Shown here: piece by piece, positions 44,603 to 55,760 of the stretch | Layout of the letters: the number at the start of each line of letters is the position of its first letter | How positions within the stretch are numbered: the stretch's first letter is position 1 | From: Phytopythium helicoides | Lineage: Eukaryota > Oomycota > Peronosporomycetes > Pythiales > Pythiaceae | Reading direction: 5' to 3' | Length of the DNA stretch: 64,000 bases | Assembly: GCA_024867545.1 (NCBI GenBank) | Contig: JANFNE010000005.1 | Span: 1,116,001 to 1,180,000 of the forward strand | Notes under the pieces: model-generated | What the model was told of the DNA's origin: nothing | Seen by the model: only the letters and a program-made list of their open reading frames with translations | Databases searched by the model: none | Position numbers and translations under genes: made by a program

Positions 44603-45967
44603 TCATGTCGATCGATGACGTTGTCGTAGCGGCTCAAGATTTGAGGTCGATGTCATCATATCTGTAGAAACCGCGCGCTTCTTTCCTTTCAGTCGTCTCC
44701 ATGCTGGAGTCGCGTCACTCTGAATACCCTCGTCATCCTCGAATGCGATCCGTCGGATAATGCGTGGCGTTCTAATAGGAGCAACGCGTCAGAAAACAGT
44801 CGTGGACCATGGTCCGCCCTCCCAGGCTACTTACTTGCTGGTCGTTGCCTCCACCATGCGTTCCTGAGGGCGATTGGACGGTGAAGGGAAAGCCTGCTCG
44901 TGACTGCGCTTCGCGCCCCACTTGTGTCGCAGTCTCTGGTTTGCACTATCGCTTGCCTTTTGTTGTGCCATTCTCCGTTCGTACCTGGCACGGATCACTT
45001 CAACATCGTCACTCTCTTGCTTCGCCTCTTCGACAGGTTCAACGGGAGCAGAATGCTGCAGCCTCGCCCGTGTCGAAGCAGCCCCAGCTTGAGCCGTGGG
45101 CTGATGTAGTTGGTGTCGTGGCAACGATAGTTGATCTGTCGAAGTGGAGCTCAGTGTCTGTCTTGAGGTTGCCTGCCGAGTGATGCCAATCAGACTTGCG
45201 ATCGAAGTTCCAGCTGATTCAAAGTCTGGCATTCCTAGACGAATGCTACGACTCGTTTCTGCTGGAGGGCGTTCGGTCTCTTTGATTGCATCGCCTGATT
45301 CATCTTGTGTCAGCAGCCTTGGTGCTCGCTGGATGCCATTAGGAGTCCCTCGCGTTACCAATTCGTCTGTATCACGATCAACAACAGCATTCCTTGCGAC
45401 GAATACTGGCTTTGAGAGAGACTCGTCGCGGCGGAAGAGATCGGCGGGGCTTTCCCAGTACACAAGCCGCTGCGAGCCTTGATCCTGAAGTGAAGCCGGA
45501 GCAGCTCGTCGCAGAATTACCGGGGAGTCCACCGGGTCCACGAGCACAACCGGCTTCCGCGGCTTGGAAACTATCAACCCGTGGTTTTGGAAATCGGCAG
45601 ATGCAGTTTCATGTGGTCTCCTTCCGTGAGATGTCGACCCTTTCGTCGCGCTTCTCCGAGTCCTGGAGGCCTCTTGATTCTGACTGCGACCATTGCGAGA
45701 CCTTGAGCGCCTCCTCTTCGTTCTCAGTCGCCTCTCAGCCTCCAGTTCCCTCCCGACCTCGTGGATCCGGCGCTCGAGCGCGCGCTTGCGCTGCCGGAAC
45801 TCGCGCGCCGGCAGCACCGGCGCCAGCCGCAACCGAGGCAGCGCCAGCTCCATGCGCACACCGAGCGCCGGCAGCACCAGCTGATGCAGCAGCACCAGCG
45901 CGCCGTAGAGCGCGCAGAGCTGCAGCAGCGCCGAGTCCTCTCCCAGCAGCGCCGACAGCAGCCGCAT
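44603..45967 (-). CDS. Unknown protein with N-terminal membrane segment and coiled coil
   Basis: Two exons: 45967-44835 and 44771-44603, joined in phase by a GTAAGT...TTAG intron of 63 nt, about 433 residues. The N-terminus has a hydrophobic helix (LLQLCALYGALVLLHQLVLPALG). Then come a basic helical segment (FRQRKRALERRIHEVGRELEAERRLRTKRRRSRS), a long Ser/Arg/Gln-rich disordered middle, and a second charged helix (VIRARYERRMAQQKASD). The short second exon adds RRIAFEDDEGIQSD and a basic end. I do not recognise the family. A single-pass membrane anchor with a cytosolic or nuclear disordered tail is inferred. The divergent TRM10 start is only 77 bp away, so they may share a promoter. Confidence 0.6.
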
Positions 45968-46044
45968 GCTTGAAGCCTGGCTGTCTGTATATTGCGAGGG
46001 CAGAAAACAATTTTACATAAGTAACTGATTGGGTACACCCACCA

Positions 46045-47217
46045 ATGGAGCAGGACGCGCCTCAACCTGCTGCCGATGCCGCCGCCGCTCCGGCCGCTGG
46101 GGCTGGCGTTGCGCCTGGCCACGAGCCGGTGGCGGTGTCCAAGCGAGCGGAGCGCCGCGAGAAGCGCCGCGCGTACTTTGATCTCAAGAAGGAGAAGAAG
46201 AAGCAGCAGCGCAAGGAAGAGAGACGGCTGGCGGCCGACGCGGCACCGCCCAGGGAGATCGACATGAGCGAGGAGGCCGTGGTGCGGCGTCGGGAGCGGC
46301 AGGTGGCCAAGCGCGAGAGCTTCCTCATGGCTGCGGAGGAGGGCCCCAGCGTCGTCATCGACTGTGGCTTTGAGCAACTCATGAACGACAAGGAGAAGAA
46401 GAGCCTCTCCCAGCAGATCATGTGCGCGGCGCGCTGATGGTTTTAGGTGGATGTCTGACGTCTGCTAACCACGTGCATCGGTTGAACAGGTTCTCGTACG
46501 GTATCAACCGCCGCAGTCAGACACCCATGAAGTGAGTGTGGAGAAACTAGATGTGTTCAAGGTCGCAGGTTGATGACTGGAGACTACGTGCAGGGCGTAC
46601 ATCACTTCGCTGGCCGGCGAGACGCGTGCGAACTTGGAGAAGATCAGCGGCTTTCACGAGTGGCTAGCGGTGAGATTGCGATTGATTGCAGTGGTGCCTC
46701 GCAGAGCAATGCTGACGCGGCCCTACTATTTGACAGTTCAAGGGGCACACACAAAGCTACATGGACATCTTTCGCAAGGAGTCGCTCGTGTATTTAACTG
46801 CAGACTCACCCAACACCATCACCGAGCTCAGTAAAGACAAAGTGCGTTGCCGGCACGTTTCCAATTTCTTCGTCGAGTCCGCGCTGACTTTTAACTTTCA
46901 GGTGTACATTATTGGTGGCATCGTGGACCGCAACCGTCACAAGAACATCACGTACAAAAAGGCGCAGGAGCAGGGCATCGCGACGGCCAAGCTGCCTCTG
47001 GACAAAGTTGTCCACATGGGTGCCGCCACGCGCGTGCTGACAGTCAACCACGGTATTTCGTTGCAGTTTCCACCCTCACGATCGCAGACCTCACTCACTT
47101 TTCTCTCTGTTGCCAGTGTTTGAAATCCTCGTGCAGTTTGCCGAGTCCAAGGACTGGGCACAAGCTACTCTGTCGACGCTCCCTTCGCGCAAGGGCGTGC
47201 AATCACGGGAAGATTAG
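46045..47217 (+). CDS. TRMT10: tRNA (guanine-N1)-methyltransferase TRM10
   Basis: Six exons (46045-46421, 46490-46531, 46594-46669, 46737-46841, 46902-47052, 47117-47217) in phase, 283 residues. TRM10 is a SPOUT-fold enzyme that uses S-adenosylmethionine to methylate N1 of purine 9 in tRNAs. The basic N-terminal helix (KRAERREKRRAYFDLKKEKKKQQ) is typical for tRNA binding. Catalytic-domain motifs are SVVIDCGFEQLM, YGINRR, LVYLTADSPNTI, YIIGGIVDRNRHKNITYKKA (containing the conserved catalytic Asp region), GIATAKLPL and VFEILVQF, ending TLPSRKG. Those last motifs form the knotted cofactor site. One exon is only 42 nt. No frame break is present. Confidence 0.93.
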
Positions 47218-47303
47218 AAGATCTCGATTTTTGGGTTGTCAAAGATGCCATTGGAAAAATAGAATGCTGCCTATAGTGCACAAGGCTGGTTGGCTCTTCC
47301 GAA

Positions 47304-48623
47304 CTACTTTATGCTGCACAGCGCCATCTCTAGACGCTGAACAGCCAGGTCAATATCCTTGATCTGCAGTCAGGGACAACAGCATTGAGTCAGCAGCTTT
47401 CTTCACCTACAAGTATCGCTGCACCGCGTACCTTGAGCGCCGCAATAGCAAACTTGGCGCACTCAATCGCGTCGTCGACTTCATTTTGGGATACAGGCGA
47501 TCCATGTGAACGGGACGGAATTGTCTGTGGTGTAGCAACGGGCGGCGGATTGGGGGCATTGGTGTCGGTGGTGCAACAGGGGCCGAAGGTGCCTGTGGTG
47601 GAGGTTGGTACTGCTGCTGTGGTTGTTGCTGCTGCTGGTATCCCTGAAACGAAGGGGCGCTGTACTGACCTTGCTCCATTGACACTCCCAACGGATCCAG
47701 TAAATGAAGGGAATTCGACTGCTGGTGACGGTTCGGGTGCCGAAGGGGGTGCACTGGGGGCTGCAGGCGGAACCGGAGGCGCTGAGTACACGGGGCTTGG
47801 TGGCTCGCCGGTGGCTCCTTTGAACTGAAACAAGGTAACATCGTGAGCTCACAATTCTCTTTGTAGGCACGCAGCTTAGAAACCACTGGCGTACATCGCC
47901 CATGCCGCCATCAGGAGGTCCGGGTGTCGGCACCTGGCCCTCTTTGAGCGCCTTCAGGATGGTCGCTGCCTTGTACTTGCAGTACTTGCGCTTCTCCGCG
48001 ACCTGCCCACGACATCCCACAATTTAGCGTCTTGCCTAAAGTACCAGACAACAAGAAATCGCATCGCACGTCGTCCGAGATGTCTCCGAACTGGTTGAGG
48101 ATGTCGAAGAAGGTGCCCGCCGCGTAGAACGTCTTGGCCGTGTTCCTGCTCATCCACGACGCAAACCACGCATAAGTCGCGCCATCGTACACTCTGACGC
48201 ACAGATATAGCAACGTACTTGTCCGCCAAGCCCGCGCGGTCCTCGTCGTCCGCCTTGGAGAAGATCTCCATCGCGAAGTCCTCGCAGATCTCCTGCTCAC
48301 TCTCCATCAGTCGCCAGGCCCTGCAAATTCCCCCACTGCCGCGCCACGCACCGCACCTTGCCCTCCTCCTGCGAGAACTCGGGCAGCTTGTCCTTCTCGG
48401 CCTCGAGGCGGTCCATGAGCCCGAGCAGGAAGTCGGTGGCCTCGTTGGACGCGTCGTGCTCGCGCAGCTTGATGCCCAGCTCCATCGCGTACTGGCGGCA
48501 GAAGTAGGCGATCAACTTGCTCTCGGGCCGCGACGAGTCCCGGTCCAGCTCCTCTGCGCGCCGGATGAACGGCACCAGCGCCTTGAACGTCGGCGGCACC
48601 TTGGCCGGCCCCGCGTCCGCCAT
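47304..48623 (-). CDS. VTA1: VTA1/LIP5, VPS4 regulator of ESCRT
   Basis: Six exons: 48623-48352, 48320-48219, 48145-48070, 48002-47895, 47824-47432, 47363-47304, in phase, 336 residues. VTA1/LIP5 stimulates the AAA-ATPase VPS4 that disassembles ESCRT-III at endosomes. The N-terminal tandem MIT-like region is clear: PPTFKALVPFIRRAEELD, IAYFCRQYAMELGIKL, MEIFSKADDEDRAG, TAKTFYAAGTFFDILNQFG and KRKYCKYKAATILKALKEGQVPTPGPP. A Pro/Ser/Gln-rich linker of about 110 residues follows, then the C-terminal VSL dimerisation helices (DDAIECAKFAIAALK and IKDIDLAVQRLEMALCSIK). A short alternative donor near exon 1 would give a premature stop; GTGCGT at 48351 keeps the frame. Confidence 0.93.
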
Positions 48624-48889
48624 ATTCCTTCTCGACTTGATGTTCTTCACTGGGAGTACTGAAAATATCTAGGGCAATTACTGTAGACGACTATAGTACA
48701 GAGCTGCTGTGACGCGCGCATCTGTGACGACGCGTTCGTGTGTATCAACGCATCAAGCGAATGGACGGCCGCATGAGGAGGAGTCCACAGGATGCCAAAT
48801 CCTCATTTCTAACATTTCATGTCCGCGTGATATTCCAGCTACTACAGCTTCAACTTCAGACGCTCAGCGCTGCGAGAGCCTCGCGCGAG

Positions 48890-50309
48890 TCAGTACGGTG
48901 CCTGCGGACGAAGTTGAGTTGGCAGCGGCTCGGTCGTCACCTGTAGCTGCCGAAGCTCCTTCTCACCGCGGCGCCGCACCGTCACGGCGATCTTGCGGCC
49001 GATCGTGTAGCCCACTGAGCCGAGGATATCTTTGGTGCTGCGCACCTGCTTGCCATTAAACGACACGACGACGTCTCCCGGCAGCAGGCCAGCCTTGTGC
49101 GCGGGCGACCCGGGCGTAACCGACTTGACAATGACGCCCTCCTTCACGTCGGGGAACAACCTACAGACAGCAGCATACGAGTGAGCCTCCTATTCGGTCA
49201 TCTTAGCACGCAGTCGATCACTGACCGGCCGATCTCGCGCAGCTCGCGTGTGTTGAAGTTGATCATCTGCATGCCGATGTACGGCCGCACGACCTTCTTG
49301 TGCTTGCGCAGCTGGTCGATCACCTGTACGGCCGTGTCGACGGGGATCGCAAACGAGATGCCGACGCTGCCGTCCACCTTCATGGTGTTGATGCCAATCA
49401 CTTCACCGTCGAGGTTCACGAGCGGGCCGCCCGAGTTGCCCGAGTTGATCGCCGCGTCAGTCTGAATGTACTCGCCACCCTTCTGCGGGTATCCGAGCTC
49501 GCTACTGTGGCGAGCGACGGCGCTGATGATGCCGGCGCTGACGCTGTTCTGCAGCGAGAACGGGCTGCCCAGCGCGCACACCCACTCACCAGCTCGCAGC
49601 TCGGACGATGAACCGAGCTCAATGGTTGGCCACTCCCTGCGCTCGTCTGACTGGATTTGGAGCAGCGCAATGTCCGACAGCAAGTCCAGGCTGTGCACGA
49701 CCGCCGGGTAGTTGCTACCGTCCGCGAACGTAACCTGCGTCCGTCCAACGATACAGCCACTCGTCAATGACGAACGACAGTAGCAAGAGAACTGGTTCTA
49801 TCGACCTGGATCTTGGAGTACCGGTTGCTTCGCGCTACGACGTGCGCGTTCGTGACGATGAGCCCGTCCTTGGAAATGATGAAGCCCGACCCGTTGCTGC
49901 CGGCGTAGCCTAGCAGCAGCGCCCACCCAAGTCAGCCTCCGGTGCATCTCTCCAGCAGCCAGTCACGGGCGCACCCATGTCCACCGCGATGTTCACCACG
50001 GCCGGCACCGCCTTCTCCACGGCGTCCGCGATGAAGTTCCTCGTCAGTGCGCCGCTCGCACTCTTCTTCCTCGCCTCCATGAGCGCTCCGCCCTCTGTCG
50101 CCCGCCACAGCCAGAGACCGACGTCACCTCGGCGCGTTCGCGATCCAGCACGCCTGCCAACGTCACGCACCGCGCTGCTCGGCTGAGAAGCTGCTGCTGA
50201 CCACCGCAGCCGCCGCCAGCGCCGACGCCGACGCCGACAGCAGCAGCAGCCGCCGCTCGCCCTGGCGCGCGGCCCGCGAGCCCACGCGCCACGCCCGTCG
50301 AGCCCACAT
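48890..50309 (-). CDS. HtrA/Deg-type serine protease, probably mitochondrial (one frame break)
   Basis: Four exons: 50309-50171, 50094-49806, 49734-49226, 49160-48890, about 402 residues. HtrA proteases handle damaged proteins; HtrA2/Omi acts in the mitochondrial intermembrane space. The catalytic triad is visible: His in VTNAHVV, Asp in LLSDIALL and Ser in NSGNSGGPL. A single PDZ domain (VIVKSVTPGSPAHKAGLLPGDVVVSFNGK) ends the protein. The N-terminus MWARRAWRVGSRAARQGERR is Arg-rich, without acidic residues until Glu18, followed by a Leu/Ala/Ser hydrophobic stretch, which fits a mitochondrial presequence with a possible anchor. The frame shifts by one missing base near 49931, between PEADL and GYAGSNGSGF. 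All other junctions are in phase. Confidence 0.9.
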
Positions 50310-50611
50310 GGCGATGCTCGCCAGAATGCTGGGTGAACGCGAGAGGTAGTCCTTTTATGGCTCCTAGGTAGCCCAATTGATGACTACCGTTTATGTTGAA
50401 GTGCGGAGTTGGCTGCTTCAACGTCGACGCTGCTATAAATGGCGAGCCGCTCGCCATTTGTGCTCGCCGCAAGTGCAGAACACAGTTTTGAGACTCGATG
50501 GCCATGCTCCGGCGGGCTGACGGTGTGCGAGGTCTCTCGTTCCTCGATGTGGTAAGGTGGAGACCTCGACTGCACGATTGCAATTGCCAGGGCTGACAGA
50601 TTGAGTTTCAC
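50310..50611. promoter_or_regulatory. Divergent promoter HtrA/UEV-kinase locus
   Basis: A 302-bp spacer between divergent starts. It contains a half-copy of the palindrome (GACTACCG near 50381) and a CCAATT box near 50372. Nothing else is recognised. Confidence 0.35.
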
Positions 50612-51873
50612 ATGAATCAGCACGCGCAGCAGCAAGTGTACGACCTACTTGGCGCTGTGGAGCAGCAAAAACAACTTGAATCACTACCACGAGTCGAAAA
50701 GTAGGTCAACAACCTCACTTTTTAATTGGATCGCACACAATAACGACGGCGCAGCGTGCGAATAACCAAGACGAGCTCAGGAGGAAGCGCACACGGAGTC
50801 ACCTTGCAACTTGCTGTCATCAGAAAGAATGTACGTTAGTCTAGATCTCCTCTTATTAACTCATTGCTGACTGCAAGGGGCCAAAACAGCCTGAAAGCTA
50901 CTCTGGCGCTGAGGAGTGGCTCGAGATATCGATCCGTGTTCCTGCAAACTATCCCTCCAAACATCCGATGGTGGCTTGCACGTCAGGCACCGAGGTACAA
51001 CTTCTGTTTAGCGATAGTGTAGCTCATTTTTGTGAGAGTGACGAGTTTCCACGCAGAAATTGCCGCCCTCACTAGTCGAAAACGGCCAGCTGAGTCTACC
51101 GTGGCTCCGAGACGGTTGGCCGAATGATTATACGTTGAAGTCTCTTGTCCTCCATTTGTGCGCAGCTCTAGGCTCATCATCCAGTGCATCGGTGCATCCT
51201 CTAGTTGCTGATGTGGAGTCGTCTAGAGATCGATGGAAACCCTCGGCACCGAGAATGCACATTTCGCAGCCCAGAGGTATTTGTGTGCAGGGATTTGGTT
51301 GCATTGCTTTGATCCACCTATTTACCGAGTCTGCTCAAGTGGAAGGCGATCATATTGCTTTCTGCAACCCTCCACGTTCTCGCTCGGCACGCAAGCTCCT
51401 TTTTAAATGCAAATGGAGATCCTACGTGTGTCAATTCGAAGCGCACGCGTCGTTGTGCATCAAAGATTTTTTGCAGCTCGCAAGAAGACAGCTCACAACA
51501 CTACCGGACACAAGTAGGCTCACGATACGAGTCCTTCGAAGGTGAGCGCCCGGCTATGTGGTGTTTTGTTCGTAATACAACTAGTTGTAAGTAGCGTATG
51601 TGTGTTTGAACAGCCAAAACGAAGCAAAAATTATTGGCGACGATGAGGTGCGTTTCTGTTCTGACCGATCAACAATCGAGATGAATTAATCCATGGACCT
51701 CTGTCGTGTGGATAGGATTGGGGCCAATGTTGCGCGCATGATGACTCCGTGATCCATGTGCTCTTTGAAGGTATGTGATGATGTGTGCAGCAATAGCATC
51801 GATTGTTTTAACTTTGCAAAAAAATCTGATGCAGACCTACCTGGAGAACCATCACCCTGCCGCCAACTAGTAG
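50612..51873 (+). CDS. UEV-like (E2-fold, Cys-less) domain region
   Basis: Exons 50612-50700, 50755-50830, about 50879/50891-50994, 51057-51541, 51614-51647 and 51716-51770 join in phase. They encode a ubiquitin-conjugating (E2) fold: VRITKTSSGG with LQLAVIRKN, then YSGAEEWLEISIRVPANYPSKHPMV (the central sheet and the YP--P signature), then NGQLSLPWLRDGWPNDYTLKSLV. The position of the catalytic Cys flap reads LSLPWL, so no active Cys is seen; this resembles UEV proteins such as TSG101, which bind ubiquitin or peptide motifs. About 150 further residues follow with no known domain. After 51770 the frame either ends at a TAG (51871-51873) or continues by a one-base change in a run of seven A (51819-51825) into the kinase frame. 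Whether it is separate from the kinase is unresolved. Confidence 0.6.
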
Positions 51874-53434
51874 ATATAGCTGCTCATTATCAAGCTCAGC
51901 CAGAAAGTCAAGTGAACCCATTTGTCAGTCCAAGCAACCAGCACCCCCGCCAGGTGGCGTGGTCGGTACGACAACTGAATATCGTTGACTTTACGCAGGC
52001 TCGCCGCGAGCAACCACTGACAAACCCGTTGTTCCAGGAGATGAGCATCAATAAATGCGTTGGAGTTGGTGCCAGGTGAGGATGCCTAACCAAAACGACG
52101 TTAGTATACTCTAACTGGCTTACCCTTGTAACGAATAGCTGTCGAGTTTACAAAGGAACCTGGCGTGGAGCGGAAATTGCAGCAAAGTGGTAGGAGGATT
52201 ATGTAGTGCGGGTGCACATGTACTTATGCCCAGTACTCCGATTAATCGAACCTCTTAGTTTCACTGGTACGAACAGAGCTGCTGTTGCGCGAGAATTCAA
52301 AAACGAGGTCGAGACATTGGAGCGCCTTGGGAGCCACCCATCTCTCGTGCTCTTTATCGGCATCTGTCCTGAGCCTCTCTCAATCATTTTCGAGTATCTT
52401 CCATTCTCCTTATTGTACGCGCACAGCTGGCACTTTACGCACAAACCCTACGGAGTCTCAATGTGCATATAAAATGGGTTCTAGCGAGCTCATCAACGGA
52501 GTTTCTGATCGGTCTCGGCGTATGCCACCGTTCCCGGCATCATGGACCAAGCGCGTCAGTATGATGGTACGCTTTTATGTCTGTTTGCAAGCTTCTGTCC
52601 ACACGTGTAATTCTCACACAAGTGTGGTTCAGCTCGATATATCCCGTGGGCTTCAATTTCTGCATTCGTTCAACATTATCCATCGGTAATGCTGCCACAG
52701 GTTGTTGTTTATTTCACATCTAGCTAACTCGTGATTTTTGTAGTGACTTGAAATCTTTGTGCGTTTCAACCTGACATGCTGCTCTTGATGGGAGTGACGT
52801 GTCGACTCATTTTCGAGGTGCTTGTAGAAACTTGCTGATGACAGCGGAAGGGCGAGTGAAGCTCGCAGGTTGGTTCAGGCATTTCTTGGGTGACACTGCC
52901 TTAGTTGATCGATAGCTCATCCCTCCTCAGATTTCGGAATATCCCGGGTCGTCAATCAGTCAGAATTTATGACCGGTTGCTGTGGAACTTTTCAATGGAT
53001 GGCACCGTACGTGTACTTCACTTTTCTTCTATGAGATGTTTGATAATAACTGGTGGCGGCTTCTGCTGTGCTGCACCGCAGCGAGGTGATAACAAGCCAG
53101 CAGTACTCACTTCCTGCAGATATTTACAGCCTTGGGATTATCCTATGGGAAATCTGCGAAGCCAAGGCGCCATTTCTCGACTTTCCGCCTGCGGCCATCC
53201 CGATTGCAGTTGTATCAGAGAAGCGGCGGCCTCCGATGTCACCAAGAACACCCCTGGTTAGTTGCAACAGCTTCTACACACAGCGAAGTGTTTACATATT
53301 CACACTCTATTGCACGAACTTCCCTGCAGCCACTCCAGCAACTGATCCAGAGCTGCTGGGACGAACAGCCCGCGAGGCGACCGACAGCTGCTCACGTCGT
53401 CGACACGCTTGTTGGATTCTTCCCGAAGCAATAG
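51756..53434 (+). CDS. TKL-type protein kinase (possibly fused to the upstream UEV-like region)
   Basis: Ten exons in phase: 51756-52075, 52139-52189, 52259-52414, 52485-52566, 52633-52685, 52744-52758 (only 15 nt), 52828-52868, 52931-53006, 53082-53256, 53330-53434. The domain is complete and looks active: GVGASCRVYKG (Gly loop), AEIAAK (catalytic Lys), HRDLKS, ADFGIS, GTFQWMAPE and DIYSLGIILWE, ending in CWDEQPARRPTA. GT-WRG after the Gly loop and the GTFQWMAPE activation segment place it with tyrosine-kinase-like (TKL) kinases, a group expanded in oomycetes. The first exon is an open stretch with no known domain; ATG 51756 or 52041 could start a separate gene, but its frame begins inside the last UEV-like exon, so a single fused gene is possible. 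Substrate unknown. Confidence 0.8.
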
Positions 53435-53564
53435 AAAGTGGAATTTATTGATAAATGCAGCACTTCTTCGTGCCGCGCAATGACATCGCTCTGGTCGGTT
53501 GAGTAGACAGACAGCACTGTGCCCACATCGAGCCACTGTTGGGTCAAGGAGCAGTGCTCACTCT

Positions 53565-54831
53565 CTATGCAAGCCAGGATTTGATGACATCGCCCAGAAC
53601 AAGGCCAGCCGTGCTCACGTAGTTCGTGAAGTCTGTGCGGATCGTGTACACGTGCAGCGTGCTGTCCACATCGAATGTGGTGATCTTGCTGCTGATAGTC
53701 TCGTACACCTCAAAGATCGCGGTCATGTTCTACATGAAGCACAACAAGCAAGTTAGCATATAGCCTTCCATCCATGTAGGTATCGCGACGTACCGAATAG
53801 AAGTCAGCAACAGAGATCACGTTCGAGAACGGGTAGCCGGTAATGCCCTCCTTCACCAACTCGTAGAACTTGCGCTGAGTGGCGTCACCGGTGCTGTCAA
53901 TGAACAGCCAGTCGCTGAACGGAACCTTGTCAAGGACCGACGAGACAATCTCCGCAACAGTGCCAGTCTTATTGTTGCACGACGCCACAATATCCGCGTC
54001 CAAGCCGAGGTCGACACCACAGGCACCGAAGTAGTTGAGAAGCGTAGCTGCAGGAGTCTGCTCCTCAGGGAACACTCCCACGTAGCTGTCCGCAAGCACC
54101 TGGTACTTGATAGACTTGGACTCCACCTCCCACATGTTCGCGACGTACGAGCTGTAGATCTGAGCTGCAAGCGATCCAGCACTGTAGCCCGAGATGACGA
54201 GGTGCTCCGGGTTGGGGTAGTTGGCAAGGGCCCACTTGAGAGCAGACTGCGCGTTGTTGTAGCCGTTCATGTGCATGTCCTTGTTCTGGCCAAGGCACTG
54301 CGAGTTGCCGAGGGCCACCTCATAGCCGGTGGTGAAGGCGGCGGTAGTGGCGTTTCCGATGTGGAGGTCACCCGTGCAGTACGGGATGTGGATCACGTTC
54401 CAGTCCTTAAACATGTTCTCCTCCATCGTGCGATTGAGAACGCCCACATTGGATCCCTTGGCGACGGTCGTAAAAAGTTGGCTACTGCCTAGTGCACACT
54501 CCAGTCCGAAGTTGCACGTGTACTTGTCCGTACATGCGCCACCGCCCTGGAAGTAGAGCAGCACCTTGGACTTGTCCTGCTCCTCGTTCGGGAACACCTG
54601 GAAGAAGTATGTCGAGTTGGTCTTGAACGACGTCTTGGAGTCCGTGTAGTCGTCAAACGCGCAGCGAGTGTTGCCACCGGGGTAGACAAGGACGCTGCCG
54701 TCGCTGGCGGGCGTGAAGTTCTCGACGGGGCAGGTCTCGGAGTCGCTGTAGGTGCAGGTGACGTCTCCGGCACTTGCGAGGAGTGCAGGGGCGGCAGCCA
54801 CCACGAGCAGGAGGCTGGTGACACGAGCCAT
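53565..54831 (-). CDS. Secreted pectin-acetylesterase-like enzyme 1 (no stalk)
   Basis: Two exons, 54831-53794 and 53729-53565, in phase, 400 residues. It belongs to the pectinacetylesterase/NOTUM family (PF03283, CE13), which removes acetyl or acyl groups. A signal peptide is present (MARVTSLLLVVAAAPALLASAG). Family motifs are FQGGGACTDKYTCN (oxyanion region), IPYCTGDLHIGN, a GYSAGSLAAQ nucleophile elbow with the catalytic Ser, and ADSYVGVFPEE. Even numbers of Cys and several N-x-S/T sites (NST, NRT, NAT) fit secretion. The protein stops at VIKSWLA, without the long C-terminal tail of its two paralogues. In a plant-associated oomycete the likely target is acetylated pectin, but this is inferred. 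I chose the ATG at 54831 because it begins the signal peptide; an upstream in-frame ATG exists at 54984. Confidence 0.88.
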
Positions 54832-55760
54832 TTTGGTAGTAGAAGTTGTTGAGGTTGAAGGGGGTGAAAGGTACCAAGCGGCCGGAGCTCGACTTGGTTG
54901 TAAGTGTAGGTAATCACCTGTGATGGTCTGGGCACAGGAGATTGGAAAGTGAGATCCGAGGATAGCCTGGTAGCTCGGCCACAACTTGTGGTTGACCCCT
55001 CCAAGACGAGGTCCAAGGTCGAGCTGTCGTAGCCCGCAACCGCTCGATCTTTTCCGCCATCTTCAAGAAACGGTGGTCGACACTGAGGACGTGTCCTTCA
55101 CTGAATCGCGATTCTTTCGCTCCGCAATCGGCTATGCACGCAACGCATCTTCCTCAGATCTGTCTGCTGCAGCACTAACGACGCTTTCCCGCTCCCGAGC
55201 TTGGATTTGGTGCGGCGATCGCTTCCCCTTTAACGTCTAGTCATTATTCATGTAATATGAAATCCATTATGTTTCCGAGGAAAATTCTGATAATTAGCTC
55301 AATTATTGTAACTAAATTTTACAGAGTCCATGCGGTGTGAACAGGTGTCTATGCACTCCGTTACACATCCTGATCAGCGATTGACACGCGAACAAACTGG
55401 GTCGTCGTGGGAAACGAGGAAGCAGTGATTGGCCTCCTGCTTGAGCGACTCGACGATGGACCTGTCCTCTCCTCTCCCGTCTTGTATCAGCTCCCTCCCG
55501 CGGCGCCACACTAACGGTAACGCAAGCATTGCCAAGGAGAAAGGCTCACGTCCAATTTGTCTCGAAATATGTGATTTGCCTAAGCCTTTCTCGCTGCCTG
55601 TGGATTTTTTTTTTATCGGAGCTATGCAGGATTTTGACGTGGGTCATTGCGTAAGGGCCGCCCCCCAACGCACGGTGCGACCACTGTTATCTTTGTGGCT
55701 CTAGACTGCGGCTGAAAAGACCAGGCAAAAGAAGATCACAGCCCGCAAGGATACACGAAG
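54832..55760. other. Intergenic between esterase 1 and esterase 2
   Basis: About 930 bp holding the promoter of esterase 1 at its left end. AT-rich from about 55235 to 55330. An open frame at 55429-55704 on the plus strand has no domain, hydrophobic start or splice support. No repeat was seen. Confidence 0.35.
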
